Positions 50,521 through 59,420 of a stretch of 64,000 nt of DNA are shown piece after piece. The notes beneath the pieces are model-generated. The model made no database searches and was not told the origin of the DNA. It saw only the letters and a list, made by a program, of their open reading frames with translations. Every line of letters begins with the position of its first letter. Position 1 is the first letter of the stretch. The stretch comes from Bacteroidaceae bacterium (GTDB lineage Bacteria > Bacteroidota > Bacteroidia > Bacteroidales > Bacteroidaceae). The stretch spans positions 1 to 64,000 of the forward strand of contig JAEESE010000013.1 in NCBI GenBank assembly GCA_016286165.1, read 5' to 3'. Made by a program: the position numbers and the translations under genes.

Positions 50521-51159
50521 ATGAGAAAACTTCTGGCATACATATTTCTTTGGTTGCCTGCCACACAGACCATCACTCTGGCGCAAAATGCGGTGTCAAA
50601 GAGTGAGCAAGAACGCATTATCAGCGAGATAAGCACCTCGGCTCACTCCATCCGTACATTACAATGTAAATTTGAGCAGACTAAAGAATTGAGCATCATG
50701 GACGATAAAATGGTATCAAAAGGCACCATGGCATTCGCCCGTCCTGGTAATCTTTCCTGGCACTACACTTCGCCTTACGATTACAACTTCATAATAGCCA
50801 ATGATAAAGTACACATAGGCAAGGGTAAGAGCCACAAAAGCATCGACCTTAAGAGCAGTCAGACTTTTCAAGGCATAGCCAAGATGATTGCAGGCAGCGT
50901 CACCGGCAAATGTCTCACACAGACAAAGGATTTCGACGTCAAGATACGTGCCAACGAACGTGTGTATGTGGCTCATCTCACGCCCAAGGATAAGCACTTT
51001 AAGAAGATGTTCACAACTATACGGCTCACGTATAACAGGGCGAACCGCACGATGGACAGCGTCGAGATGACAGAAGCCAATGGCGATGTAACATCAATAG
51101 TATTCAAAGAAATAAAACAAAACCAGCCTCTAGGTGAGAATGTATTTAATCTGGATTAG
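50521..51159 (+). CDS. LolA-like outer membrane lipoprotein carrier
   Basis: A 212-residue periplasmic protein with signal peptide MRKLLAYIFLWLPATQTITLA. The body has IRTLQCKFEQTKELSIMDDKMVSKGTMAFARPGNLSWHYTSPYDYNFI, a LolA pattern, and ends in TSIVFKEIKQNQPLGENVFNLD. A LolA-like carrier is a constant member of aryl polyene clusters and is thought to move the lipid product across the periplasm. The end overlaps the next gene. Confidence 0.88.
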   Translation: MRKLLAYIFLWLPATQTITLAQNAVSKSEQERIISEISTSAHSIRTLQCKFEQTKELSIMDDKMVSKGTMAFARPGNLSWHYTSPYDYNFIIANDKVHIGKGKSHKSIDLKSSQTFQGIAKMIAGSVTGKCLTQTKDFDVKIRANERVYVAHLTPKDKHFKKMFTTIRLTYNRANRTMDSVEMTEANGDVTSIVFKEIKQNQPLGENVFNLD

Positions 51160-51574
51160 TTTCTTGCTGCTTTTGACTGCATTTCCGGTCAGTGCACAAA
51201 ACAGCTATCCTCTTCTGCTTTCAGGAGGGGAACGGGCTTCGTGGAACTTCACGCTGGAACGAGGCCAGATGATGATTACCGGCATCTGCCTGACACGTCA
51301 GACCGAAGATGGTGTCAAGGGAGCTGTCGTCAACGAGTTTGGCATTCATTACTTTGATTTTGTATGTCACAACAATAAAGTCAAAGTCAACAATGTATTT
51401 CCTCACATGAACAAGTGGTACATCCGGCGCGTGCTCCGTAACGATTTGCGCTTGCTGACAGCCAACTCGGCACTTAAGCCCGGTCGCCGCCTGCTCAAAG
51501 CCTGCCAACCGGACTCACTTTCGCTGCAAAATATAAAATATGGTATCACCTATCGTTTCGAACGCTTGCAATAA
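51140..51574 (+). CDS. Exported protein of unknown function
   Basis: A 144-residue exported protein with signal peptide MYLIWISFLLLLTAFPVSA. The ATG at 51140 is chosen over a GTG two codons before; the gene overlaps the LolA-like gene by 20 nt. The mature part has GERASWNFTLERGQMMITGICLTRQ, AVVNEFGIHYFDFVC and FPHMNKWYIRRVLRNDL. It resembles in position the DUF3261-type lipoproteins of aryl polyene clusters (the ApeN place), but no Cys lipobox is present. Likely acts in the periplasm with the LolA-like carrier and the exporter. Confidence 0.75.
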   Translation: MYLIWISFLLLLTAFPVSAQNSYPLLLSGGERASWNFTLERGQMMITGICLTRQTEDGVKGAVVNEFGIHYFDFVCHNNKVKVNNVFPHMNKWYIRRVLRNDLRLLTANSALKPGRRLLKACQPDSLSLQNIKYGITYRFERLQ

Positions 51575-51585
51575 TCTCAATAGTC

Positions 51586-51960
51586 ATGGTACTACTCAAT
51601 GATTTCTTCCGCATCATCTCTTCAACCCAAGATGAGACCACAGGACTATATCGGATTGCGCTGAATCCCGAACATTTCATCTTTAAGGCTCATTTCCCCG
51701 GTAACCCTATAACTCCTGGCGTATGCCAGCTGGGTATTGTTGAGGAACTAATGTCGAAACAAACTGGTACACGGCTCTGTCTTGCCCACATAGGTAATAT
51801 CAAATACATCAATATCATTTCCCCCACCGACACAACTGAACTCGAAGTACGCCTATCACACATACAACACGTTAATCAAGGTTATAGTCTTCAGGCTGTG
51901 ATAGCAAATGACAGTCAGACTTTCACCAAGATGTCAATTCAGTTAATTCATAATTCATAA
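51586..51960 (+). CDS. FabZ-like 3-hydroxyacyl-ACP dehydratase 2
   Basis: A 124-residue hotdog protein with the FabZ signature HFIFKAHFPGNPITPGVCQLGIVEELM; the catalytic His is H36 and the acidic partner is in the following helix (E53/E54). It is the second dehydratase of the cluster; with the 44912 product it may form the ApeI/ApeP-like heterodimer. It forms trans double bonds of the polyene. Confidence 0.87.
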   Translation: MVLLNDFFRIISSTQDETTGLYRIALNPEHFIFKAHFPGNPITPGVCQLGIVEELMSKQTGTRLCLAHIGNIKYINIISPTDTTELEVRLSHIQHVNQGYSLQAVIANDSQTFTKMSIQLIHNS

Positions 51961-52025
51961 ATTTCAACTATCCCGTCGGCGCTAGCGACGTTTTGCCCAC
52001 AAAGAACTTTCAACTCCCAACTCAC

Positions 52026-52760
52026 ATGCGTCCCATCATCCTCATTCCTACCTATAACAATGCCACTACGATTTGCGACATCGTCCGTCGTGCAGCCATC
52101 GTATGCCCTGATGTTATGGTGGTCAATGATGGCAGTACTGATGATACGCTAGTGCGTTTACAGAATGTAGAAAAAGATGTTGATTTCGAGTTGCTAAGCT
52201 ATCAGACCAACCGTGGCAAGGGAGGGGCACTAAAAGCAGGATTCAAGAGAGCTAAGAACTTGGGCTTTACGCATGTCCTCACCCTGGATGCCGACGGACA
52301 GCACTATCCCGAGGATGCCCCTCTGCTTCTCAGCGCAGGAAAGGATAACCCCGAAACCATCATAGTCGGCAGCCGCACTTTTGGCGACAGGAATATGCCG
52401 GGGGGCAATCGCTTCGCCAATAAGTTCAGCAACTTTTGGTTCACGGTGCAGACGCTGCAGCGCATTCCTGATACCCAAACAGGTTTTCGCCTATACCCCT
52501 TGAAAAACATTGGCGGATTACGTGTACTCACCTCCCGCTACGAAGCCGAACTTGAGCTTCTCGTGTTCAGCTCATGGCGCGGTACAAAGATTATGTCCGT
52601 TCCCGTCCGTGTCTATTATCCGCCAGCAGAAGAGCGCATAAGTCATTTTCATCCCACCAAGGACTTCCTGCGCATTACCCTTCTCAACACCATACTCTGT
52701 CTTCTTGCCATAATCTATGGAGCGCCGCGAATGTTAATCAACAAATTGATGAATTTCTAA
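52026..52760 (+). CDS. Family 2 glycosyltransferase
   Basis: A 244-residue GT2 protein: MRPIILIPTYNNATTICDIVRRA, VMVVNDGSTDD, LSYQTNRGKGGALKAGF and the DxD-type TLDADGQHYPED. No large membrane domain, but a hydrophobic C-terminus. Start at the ATG at 52026; the 11 codons before it (TTG start) are made of heptamer repeat DNA (ACTTTCAACTCCCAACTC) and are not part of the family. Glycosylation of the polyene lipid or synthesis of a polyprenyl-phosphate sugar is likely. Confidence 0.87.
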   Translation: MRPIILIPTYNNATTICDIVRRAAIVCPDVMVVNDGSTDDTLVRLQNVEKDVDFELLSYQTNRGKGGALKAGFKRAKNLGFTHVLTLDADGQHYPEDAPLLLSAGKDNPETIIVGSRTFGDRNMPGGNRFANKFSNFWFTVQTLQRIPDTQTGFRLYPLKNIGGLRVLTSRYEAELELLVFSSWRGTKIMSVPVRVYYPPAEERISHFHPTKDFLRITLLNTILCLLAIIYGAPRMLINKLMNF

Positions 52761-52786
52761 CCCTTCACAGGTATAAAATCCCACCT

Positions 52787-55700
52787 ATGAATCCGTTTAT
52801 CCGATCATACAGCTATCTCTCACGCCGACGCTGGCTGGCCTGGACTATCTGGCTGCTCGTCGTGGCTATTTCTTTGCTGTCATCCTCACGGATTCGCCTG
52901 AAAGAAGATATTGGGGATTTCCTCTCTTCAGACTCCATGAGTACCCGTTACATGGAGGTTTTCCAGCAAGTAGGTGGACAGAATAGGATCGTGGTAGTTA
53001 CATCTGCCGATGATGTGCCTAGTGAAGACCGCACAGACTCAATCAAGTCGGCGATGGCTGATTTCGGAACAATACTACAGGCCATTGACACAGCTGACAC
53101 CGGTGTGGGCGGCGGTTTTCCCGCAGAACCCTCCCCCCATCTTGTGCAGCAGATCGTCATGGAGGTTGACGAGGATGCCATTGCCAATATGCTCTCCTTC
53201 GTGGCAGACAATGCACCACTCTTCATGACCGAGGCGGACATAGCCAGGGCGGACAGTCTGCTTAGCTCTCCCGGTTACATTCATGAGGCCCTCCAGCAGG
53301 ATCAACAGCTCCTTTTACTGCCAACGAGCAGCCTTACCGATATTACCGTACGCAAAGACCCGCTTCATATTTTTGCTCCGGTGATGGCGAGGTTGCAGGC
53401 ATTACGTGACAACGATGGCTATGAGGTTGAAGAAGGTTACATTTTCACCAACGACCATCAAGCTGGCATCGGATTCATCGTAAGTCCATTTGGCTCTAGC
53501 GAAAGTGGCAAGAACCGAGAATTGAATGCTCTTATGGACGCAGCCGCAAAGCGGATCGTTCAGAAGCACCCTTCAGTTCATGTCACGGCCATCGGTGCTC
53601 CGCTCATAGCCGTCACTAATGCCGACCGCATCAAGACTGACGGTCTTATTGCCGGATTGCTCAGCATCCTCTTGATAGCGCTCGTGCTTTGGTATGTGTT
53701 CCGACGTGTGAGCGACATCTTGTGGATGGTAGTTTCCATTCTTACAGGCTATGCCATAGCCATAGGCGTAATGAGTATTTACCATCATGAGCTCTCGGTC
53801 ATAGTTTTGGGTACGGCATGTGTTCTGATTGGTATTGCAGCCAACTATCCTCTTCACTATCTTGACCACCGTCGGCATGAGCCCGATGAACGCAAGGTTC
53901 TTGCCGATATAGTGCCGCCGTTGCTCACAGGTAACATTACCACTGTCAGTGCCTTCGCCTGTTTAGCATGGATGGATTCTGAAGCGATGCGCGATCTCGG
54001 CATCCTCGGCGCTTTGGTGCTTATGGGCACTATCCTTTTCGTTCTCACCATCTTGCCAGCCCTGGTGTCGAAACCACGGACGAAAGCGTCCACCGGTTCC
54101 TGCCGCGAGCCAGTCGGTGTTCCCGTTGGATCTTCCGTCAACGCTTCGCAAGGCAGCGATAGATGCGCCTTACCATTTGTTACCCTATGGCGGCAACGCC
54201 TGACAGGCATAAGTCATTCTCTTTGGTTCTTTTTGGTGATGCTAACCATCACTTGCGTCCTCGGCTATTTCAGCCTTCAAACAACTTTCGATACTAACTT
54301 GCAGCATATCAACTATATGACTGCTGAGCAACGTCAGCACCTTGCGCTTCTGAATGTCGGTTTGGAGACCAAAACCGGAACTGAGCTGTTGGCAGTTGCA
54401 GAGGCATCTACGCCCGAAGCAGCTCTTCAAAAAAGTGAGACTATGGCAGACAGTCTTCAAGCTGCAGGAATGAACGTACGCGGTATCACTGGTGTTATTC
54501 CTTCACAGCGACAGCAGGCAGAGGCCATTCAACGCTGGAATGCTTTCGTTGACAGGCACAAGCTTCTTTTCACTACATATCTGCCGGACGAAGGCCGTTC
54601 CATGGGCTTCTCGGCGCGTGCTTTTGAGCCATTCATGTCAACCTTGGCGAAGTCCTTCGAGCCACAGGACGTTAATTTCTTCCAACCTATTAGTGCTGTG
54701 GTGGGGGCGCCGTTCCTTCTTACTGACGATACGGCCGGTAAGTGTCGTGTTGTCAATTATGTCCGACCTTCTCATCCCTTGACTGAGGTTGAGAAACTGG
54801 CATGGCGACAACGATTCACAGACCTCGGCTTCATGTTTGATGGCAGCGATGTGCAATCGTCTTTAGCCACAACGCTCTCTGACGATTTCAACTATATCGG
54901 ACTCGTTTGTGGGTTCGTAGTATTCTTCTTCCTCTGGTTGTCAATGGCGAGCTTGGAACTGAGTTTGATGTCCTTCCTGCCTTTGGCCGTGGGCTGGCTA
55001 TGGATTCTTGGGATCATGCAGCTGCTCGGCATCCATTTCAACATTGTCAATATCATCCTTGCCACATTTATCTTTGGTCAAGGTGATGACTACACCATTT
55101 TCATCACTGAAGGCCTTGTCTATGAACACACCTATGGACGCCCCGTCCTGAAGAGTTATAAAAACAGCGTCGCTCTATCTGCATTGCTCATGTTCATTGG
55201 CATCGGATCGCTCATCCTTGCCCGGCATCCTGCTATGCACTCGTTGGGGGAGGTCGTCATCATAGGGATGTTTACCGTGGTGCTGATGGCTTTCTACTTG
55301 CCTCCTCTCGTATTCCGTTGGATTACTACTGAGGGTGGCGCCCCCCGTGAGGTACCTCTTACCTTGGAGCGTATTGTCTTCACGGTCTTTGCATCAGTGT
55401 TTTATCTCGTTGTGGCAAGTGCCTATCAGATTTTTGCCTTCCTTTGGAGTCACATCGGCACTTACACCGAGCGCAAGAAACTGTTTTTTCATCGTACGCT
55501 ATGCCGTATATCGCGGTTCTGTATCGAACACGTCCCTGGCACCACGTGGAGCGTCAGCAATCCCTATGACGAGAAGCTTGAACGGCCGGCCATCATCGTG
55601 TGCAACCACCAGTCGCAGCTAGACCTGATGGCCGTGCTGAGCATAGCACCCAAAGTTGTCATTTTAACTAAGGAATGGGTGTGGAAGAACCCGCTATACA

Positions 55701-56386
55701 GCCTCATCCTCCGTGCCGCAGAGTTCTATCCCGTCAGCGAAGGCGTTGACAACATCCACGACAGGGTGGCAGATTTGTTGAGCCGTGGCTATAGTGTCAT
55801 CACCTTTCCTGAAGGCACGCGTTCCAAGGACCGTAACATTCATCGGTTCCATCAGGGGGCATTCCACATGGCCAAGGTTCACCATGTAGACATACTGCCC
55901 ATTGTCCTCACGGGTTTAGGCCATGTCCTTCCCAAGGACGAATTGGCTTTCCGTCGTGGGAAGATGCACATGGAAATTGGCAAACGCATCAGTCCTGACC
56001 AATTTGCTGAGAAGGATGCACGTGCCCTGACACATGAGTTCCATCGCTTCTTCGTCAGTCGCTACGCCGCATTGCGCCGTGAGCAGGAGAAAACCGAAGC
56101 CGTTCTGCCATACGTCCGCTACCAATATCTGTATAAAGAGGTGGGCGTGAAACGCGAGGCTCTACGGCGTCTCAGGGAGATTCAGATTCAAGCCGGCGAG
56201 ATAGACAAATGGCACGAGGGCGATGAGTGCGTTATTCCCAATTGTGGTCAGGGAGAGTTTGCTTTCGTCTTTGCGCTGGTACATCCCGATGTTCAGGTGT
56301 TGGCAATAGACCCACATCCCGACAAGATAGCTGTTGCACGTAACGTCAATATTCATTTGCCAAATCTTCGTTTCCAAATAGCATGA
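52787..56386 (+). CDS. MMPL/RND exporter fused to a PlsC acyltransferase and a methyltransferase-like fragment
   Basis: A 1199-residue protein in three parts. (1) About 1-870: MMPL-type RND transporter; a first membrane helix (AWTIWLLVVAISLLSSS), a periplasmic loop, helices near 285-425, a second loop, and helices near 700-860 with the GQGDDYTIFITEG motif. (2) About 920-1115: glycerol-phosphate acyltransferase with NHQSQLD (H941, D946) and FPEGTRS (1007-1013). (3) About 1145-1199: CGQGEFAFVFALVHPDVQVLAIDPHPDKIAVAR, which looks like the SAM-binding start of a methyltransferase, then the protein stops. Start set at the ATG at 52787; the frame opens 213 nt earlier inside the GT2 gene. Likely exports and esterifies the polyene lipid. 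It overlaps the next gene by 4 nt. Confidence 0.86.
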   Translation: MNPFIRSYSYLSRRRWLAWTIWLLVVAISLLSSSRIRLKEDIGDFLSSDSMSTRYMEVFQQVGGQNRIVVVTSADDVPSEDRTDSIKSAMADFGTILQAIDTADTGVGGGFPAEPSPHLVQQIVMEVDEDAIANMLSFVADNAPLFMTEADIARADSLLSSPGYIHEALQQDQQLLLLPTSSLTDITVRKDPLHIFAPVMARLQALRDNDGYEVEEGYIFTNDHQAGIGFIVSPFGSSESGKNRELNALMDAAAKRIVQKHPSVHVTAIGAPLIAVTNADRIKTDGLIAGLLSILLIALVLWYVFRRVSDILWMVVSILTGYAIAIGVMSIYHHELSVIVLGTACVLIGIAANYPLHYLDHRRHEPDERKVLADIVPPLLTGNITTVSAFACLAWMDSEAMRDLGILGALVLMGTILFVLTILPALVSKPRTKASTGSCREPVGVPVGSSVNASQGSDRCALPFVTLWRQRLTGISHSLWFFLVMLTITCVLGYFSLQTTFDTNLQHINYMTAEQRQHLALLNVGLETKTGTELLAVAEASTPEAALQKSETMADSLQAAGMNVRGITGVIPSQRQQAEAIQRWNAFVDRHKLLFTTYLPDEGRSMGFSARAFEPFMSTLAKSFEPQDVNFFQPISAVVGAPFLLTDDTAGKCRVVNYVRPSHPLTEVEKLAWRQRFTDLGFMFDGSDVQSSLATTLSDDFNYIGLVCGFVVFFFLWLSMASLELSLMSFLPLAVGWLWILGIMQLLGIHFNIVNIILATFIFGQGDDYTIFITEGLVYEHTYGRPVLKSYKNSVALSALLMFIGIGSLILARHPAMHSLGEVVIIGMFTVVLMAFYLPPLVFRWITTEGGAPREVPLTLERIVFTVFASVFYLVVASAYQIFAFLWSHIGTYTERKKLFFHRTLCRISRFCIEHVPGTTWSVSNPYDEKLERPAIIVCNHQSQLDLMAVLSIAPKVVILTKEWVWKNPLYSLILRAAEFYPVSEGVDNIHDRVADLLSRGYSVITFPEGTRSKDRNIHRFHQGAFHMAKVHHVDILPIVLTGLGHVLPKDELAFRRGKMHMEIGKRISPDQFAEKDARALTHEFHRFFVSRYAALRREQEKTEAVLPYVRYQYLYKEVGVKREALRRLREIQIQAGEIDKWHEGDECVIPNCGQGEFAFVFALVHPDVQVLAIDPHPDKIAVARNVNIHLPNLRFQIA

Positions 56387-57879
56387 AGAAGTGTATCATC
56401 ATAGGTAGCGGTCTTGGAGGCCTTTCCACAGGCGTCGTTCTCGCCCGGGAAGGCTTTGATGTCACCATCCTCGAGCAGGAGGCTCAGATAGGCGGTTGTC
56501 TGCAGTGCTTCGAGCGCCGCGGCGTGAAATTCGAGACAGGGATGCACTTCATAGGCAGTGCCCGGCCTGGGCAGACACTTTATCGTTTACTGCGTTTTTT
56601 GGAGATCGACGGAGATATTCGGCTTCAGGAGCTGGACCGGGATGCTTACGATATCGTCCGTTTGGGCAATGATGAATTCCGCTTCCCCAACGGTAAAGAG
56701 GCATTCATCACTAAGATGACGGACTATTTCCCAAAAGAGGCGGAAGGCATTCGCCGGTATGTGGAATGTGTGGAGCGTGTCGCACAAGCCTCCAGCCTCC
56801 ATACCCTCGATACTAATAATGCCGATAACGCCATCAGCACAGAGTACCAGTTGCGAAGCATCAACGAAGTAATCGACGGACTCATCGCCGATCCCACATT
56901 GCGCGATGTGCTTGTCGGTAATCTGCCACTCTATGCTGCCCGCAAAGATAAAACACCGTTCTCAACTCACGCCTTCATAGCCGATTTCTATAATCAGAGC
57001 AGTTTCCGCGTGGTGGGAGGCAGTGACAATATCGGAAAGGCGTTACAACGTAAACTGGAACATTATGGCGGGCAGGTGCTGACGCGCTGTAAGGTTGTCA
57101 AGATTCTTTCCAACGATGCTAGCGTAGTTGGCGTATCTACTGCCGACGGCAATAGCTACGAGGCAGATATCGTCATCAGCGCCATTCATCCAGTCCCTAC
57201 GCTTGCCATGACTGACAGTACGCTCATCCGCTCAGCGTTCCGTAAGCGTATGGCCTCCTTGCCCAATACTATAGGCATTTTCTCCGTATACCTCGATTTC
57301 AAGGAGGATGCCATGCCCTACATGAACAGCAACTATTATGCTTACCGTCAAGGCGTGTCGCCCTGGGCTTGTGAAGATTACACGTTCGGCGACTGGCCTC
57401 GTGGTTATCTATACATGCACTTCTGCCATGAGCCCAACCCTTGTTATGCCCGTGCAGGTGTCATTCTCAGTTATATGCGTTTCGAAGAGATGTCCCCATG
57501 GCTCACCACTTCTGTCGGACATCGGGGTGAGGCATACGAGACGTTCAAGCGTGAACGGGCAGAGCGCCTTATCGACAGCGTCGAGCGGACGTTTCCCAAT
57601 ATACGGCAATGTATCAGGCATTACTATACATCCACACCACTTACTTACCTCAATTATACGGGAACTCCGGAAGGCAGTGCCTATGGCATAGCCCGCGACA
57701 TCAGTCTCGGCGTGTCATCGCATGTGCCTCAGCGCACCAAGTTGCCGGGCCTTTTCTTGACAGGGCAGAACATCAACTCTCATGGTATTCTCGGCGTTCT
57801 GGTGGGTACTGTTGTCACCTGTTCCGACATCCTCGGCACAGAATATCTTTATCAAAACATCATCAAAGCTAATCAATGA
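56383..57879 (+). CDS. FAD-dependent phytoene desaturase-like oxidoreductase 1
   Basis: A 498-residue flavoprotein. The Rossmann motif IIGSGLGGLSTGVVLAREGFDVTILEQEAQIGG (residues 6-38) binds FAD; the C-terminal GLFLTGQNINSHGILGVLVGTVVTCSDIL is the second FAD-binding motif of the phytoene desaturase / carotenoid isomerase family. It could desaturate, isomerise or otherwise oxidise the acyl or polyene chain or an aromatic head. It overlaps the exporter gene by 4 nt and the next, paralogous gene by 4 nt. Confidence 0.87.
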   Translation: MKKCIIIGSGLGGLSTGVVLAREGFDVTILEQEAQIGGCLQCFERRGVKFETGMHFIGSARPGQTLYRLLRFLEIDGDIRLQELDRDAYDIVRLGNDEFRFPNGKEAFITKMTDYFPKEAEGIRRYVECVERVAQASSLHTLDTNNADNAISTEYQLRSINEVIDGLIADPTLRDVLVGNLPLYAARKDKTPFSTHAFIADFYNQSSFRVVGGSDNIGKALQRKLEHYGGQVLTRCKVVKILSNDASVVGVSTADGNSYEADIVISAIHPVPTLAMTDSTLIRSAFRKRMASLPNTIGIFSVYLDFKEDAMPYMNSNYYAYRQGVSPWACEDYTFGDWPRGYLYMHFCHEPNPCYARAGVILSYMRFEEMSPWLTTSVGHRGEAYETFKRERAERLIDSVERTFPNIRQCIRHYYTSTPLTYLNYTGTPEGSAYGIARDISLGVSSHVPQRTKLPGLFLTGQNINSHGILGVLVGTVVTCSDILGTEYLYQNIIKANQ

Positions 57880-59387
57880 AAAGCGCATTAATCATAGGCG
57901 GCGGCTTCGGAGGCTTGGTAACAGGTGCCCTGCTGGCACGTGAAGGCTTCCGCGTACGTGTGCTCGAGAAAAATCCCAACATAGGCGGTGGACTACAAAG
58001 CTTTACCCGCCAAGGTGTATATTATGAGACAGGGATGCACATCCTCGGAGGTTTTTCTGAAGGAGGATCCGTCCGGCGCATCTTTGAGTACCTGGGCATT
58101 ATGAACCAGTTGCGTATCGAACGTTGCGACATGGACTGCATGGACGAAGTCACCTATCTCTCCACAGGCGATAATTACCGTCTGCCGCAAGGTCGTGAAG
58201 CCTTCACTGAGGCCCTCTGTCGCTATTTCCCTGCCGAGAGCGACAACATACGCAGGTATCTGCAAGCTTGCTATGACCTCACTGAGGAAGTGGATATCTT
58301 CTATCTGCGTCCTACAGTTAACGTTTTTACTGTCCACAGCGATCGGTTTATGCAACCGGCTGACGAGTTTATTGCTGATTTCATCACCGATTATCGGTTG
58401 CGTGACTTGTTGGCTTATATGAATCCTATGTATGGCGGTGTGCCGGGACATACCCCGGCATATGTCCACGCTCTTATCAATGTGCTTTACATTAGTGGGC
58501 AATATCATTTCCGCGGTCGCAGCCAACACATGGCAGAGTTGCTGCTCAGCGTCATCTATGAGCATGGTGGAGAGGTGTTGACCAACCAAGCCGTAAGCTC
58601 CATCAATGTCGTTGACAAACAGGTGGAGGGCGTCCAGACCACATCTGGCTCGGTGTTCCGTGCCGACTACTATATTTCTACTATCCACATCAAAACACTA
58701 TTTCCACTTCTCACTGAGGGTGCTTTACCTCGTGGTTATGTCAGTCGTCTTACCGAAGCACCTGTGACCTATTCGGCATTCATCCTCTACCTTGCGTTTA
58801 AGCCGGAAAGCTTCCCGTATATAAACCATACAGGCTACATTCAGGATGATTACGGACAGATTTGGAGCTACGATGAATATGATCCTGCTACCTGGCCTCG
58901 AGGTATCATGTACCTCACTCCCCCCACCGAAAACCAAGGACCATGGGCAGTGCGCATGACCATCAATTGCATCATGAACTACGAACAGGTGCGACGCTGG
59001 GAAAATAGCACAGTCGGTCATAGGGGGGCAGATTACGAAGCATGGAAGCGTGAACAGGCAGAACGCATAATCGACAAACTCGAACGTGTTTTTCCCAATA
59101 TCCGCAAGTGCATCAAGAGCTACACCACAGCATCCCCATTAACCATTCGTGACTACTACGGCTCTCCAGAAGGAGCTCTTTACGGCTATAGCAAGGACGG
59201 ATTGGATCCGGCACGCACCCTGATTTCACCTGTTACTCGGATTCGTAACCTCCTGCTATCCGGCCAATGTGTTAATCTGCATGGCATTTGCGGGGTCCCC
59301 CTCACGGCTATCAACACCATAGAGTGCATACTTGGGTTGAATACCGTTGTCAACAGGATCAATGATTATTGTAACAGCAAACTTTAG
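57876..59387 (+). CDS. FAD-dependent phytoene desaturase-like oxidoreductase 2
   Basis: A 503-residue paralogue of the preceding protein, starting in an ATGA overlap. FAD motif IIGGGFGGLVTGALLAREGFRVRVLEKNPNIGGGLQSF; shared features include TGMHILGGFSEGGSVRRIFEYLGI, the VFPNIRKCIKSYTTASPLTIRDYYGSPEGALYG block, and the C-terminal NLLLSGQCVNLHGICGVPLTAINTIECIL. The pair is a tandem duplication that has diverged widely. Two enzymes suggest two oxidation steps or a heterodimer, as with bacterial carotene desaturase pairs. Confidence 0.87.
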   Translation: MKSALIIGGGFGGLVTGALLAREGFRVRVLEKNPNIGGGLQSFTRQGVYYETGMHILGGFSEGGSVRRIFEYLGIMNQLRIERCDMDCMDEVTYLSTGDNYRLPQGREAFTEALCRYFPAESDNIRRYLQACYDLTEEVDIFYLRPTVNVFTVHSDRFMQPADEFIADFITDYRLRDLLAYMNPMYGGVPGHTPAYVHALINVLYISGQYHFRGRSQHMAELLLSVIYEHGGEVLTNQAVSSINVVDKQVEGVQTTSGSVFRADYYISTIHIKTLFPLLTEGALPRGYVSRLTEAPVTYSAFILYLAFKPESFPYINHTGYIQDDYGQIWSYDEYDPATWPRGIMYLTPPTENQGPWAVRMTINCIMNYEQVRRWENSTVGHRGADYEAWKREQAERIIDKLERVFPNIRKCIKSYTTASPLTIRDYYGSPEGALYGYSKDGLDPARTLISPVTRIRNLLLSGQCVNLHGICGVPLTAINTIECILGLNTVVNRINDYCNSKL

Positions 59388-59420
59388 GAAACGTATTATA
59401 AACCTCTTATACACTCTATT

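Noticed and set aside
52574..52786. Longer start for the MMPL fusion protein
   Set aside because: The extra 71 codons lie inside the GT2 gene and show no MMPL similarity; the ATG at 52787 starts the first membrane-proximal segment.
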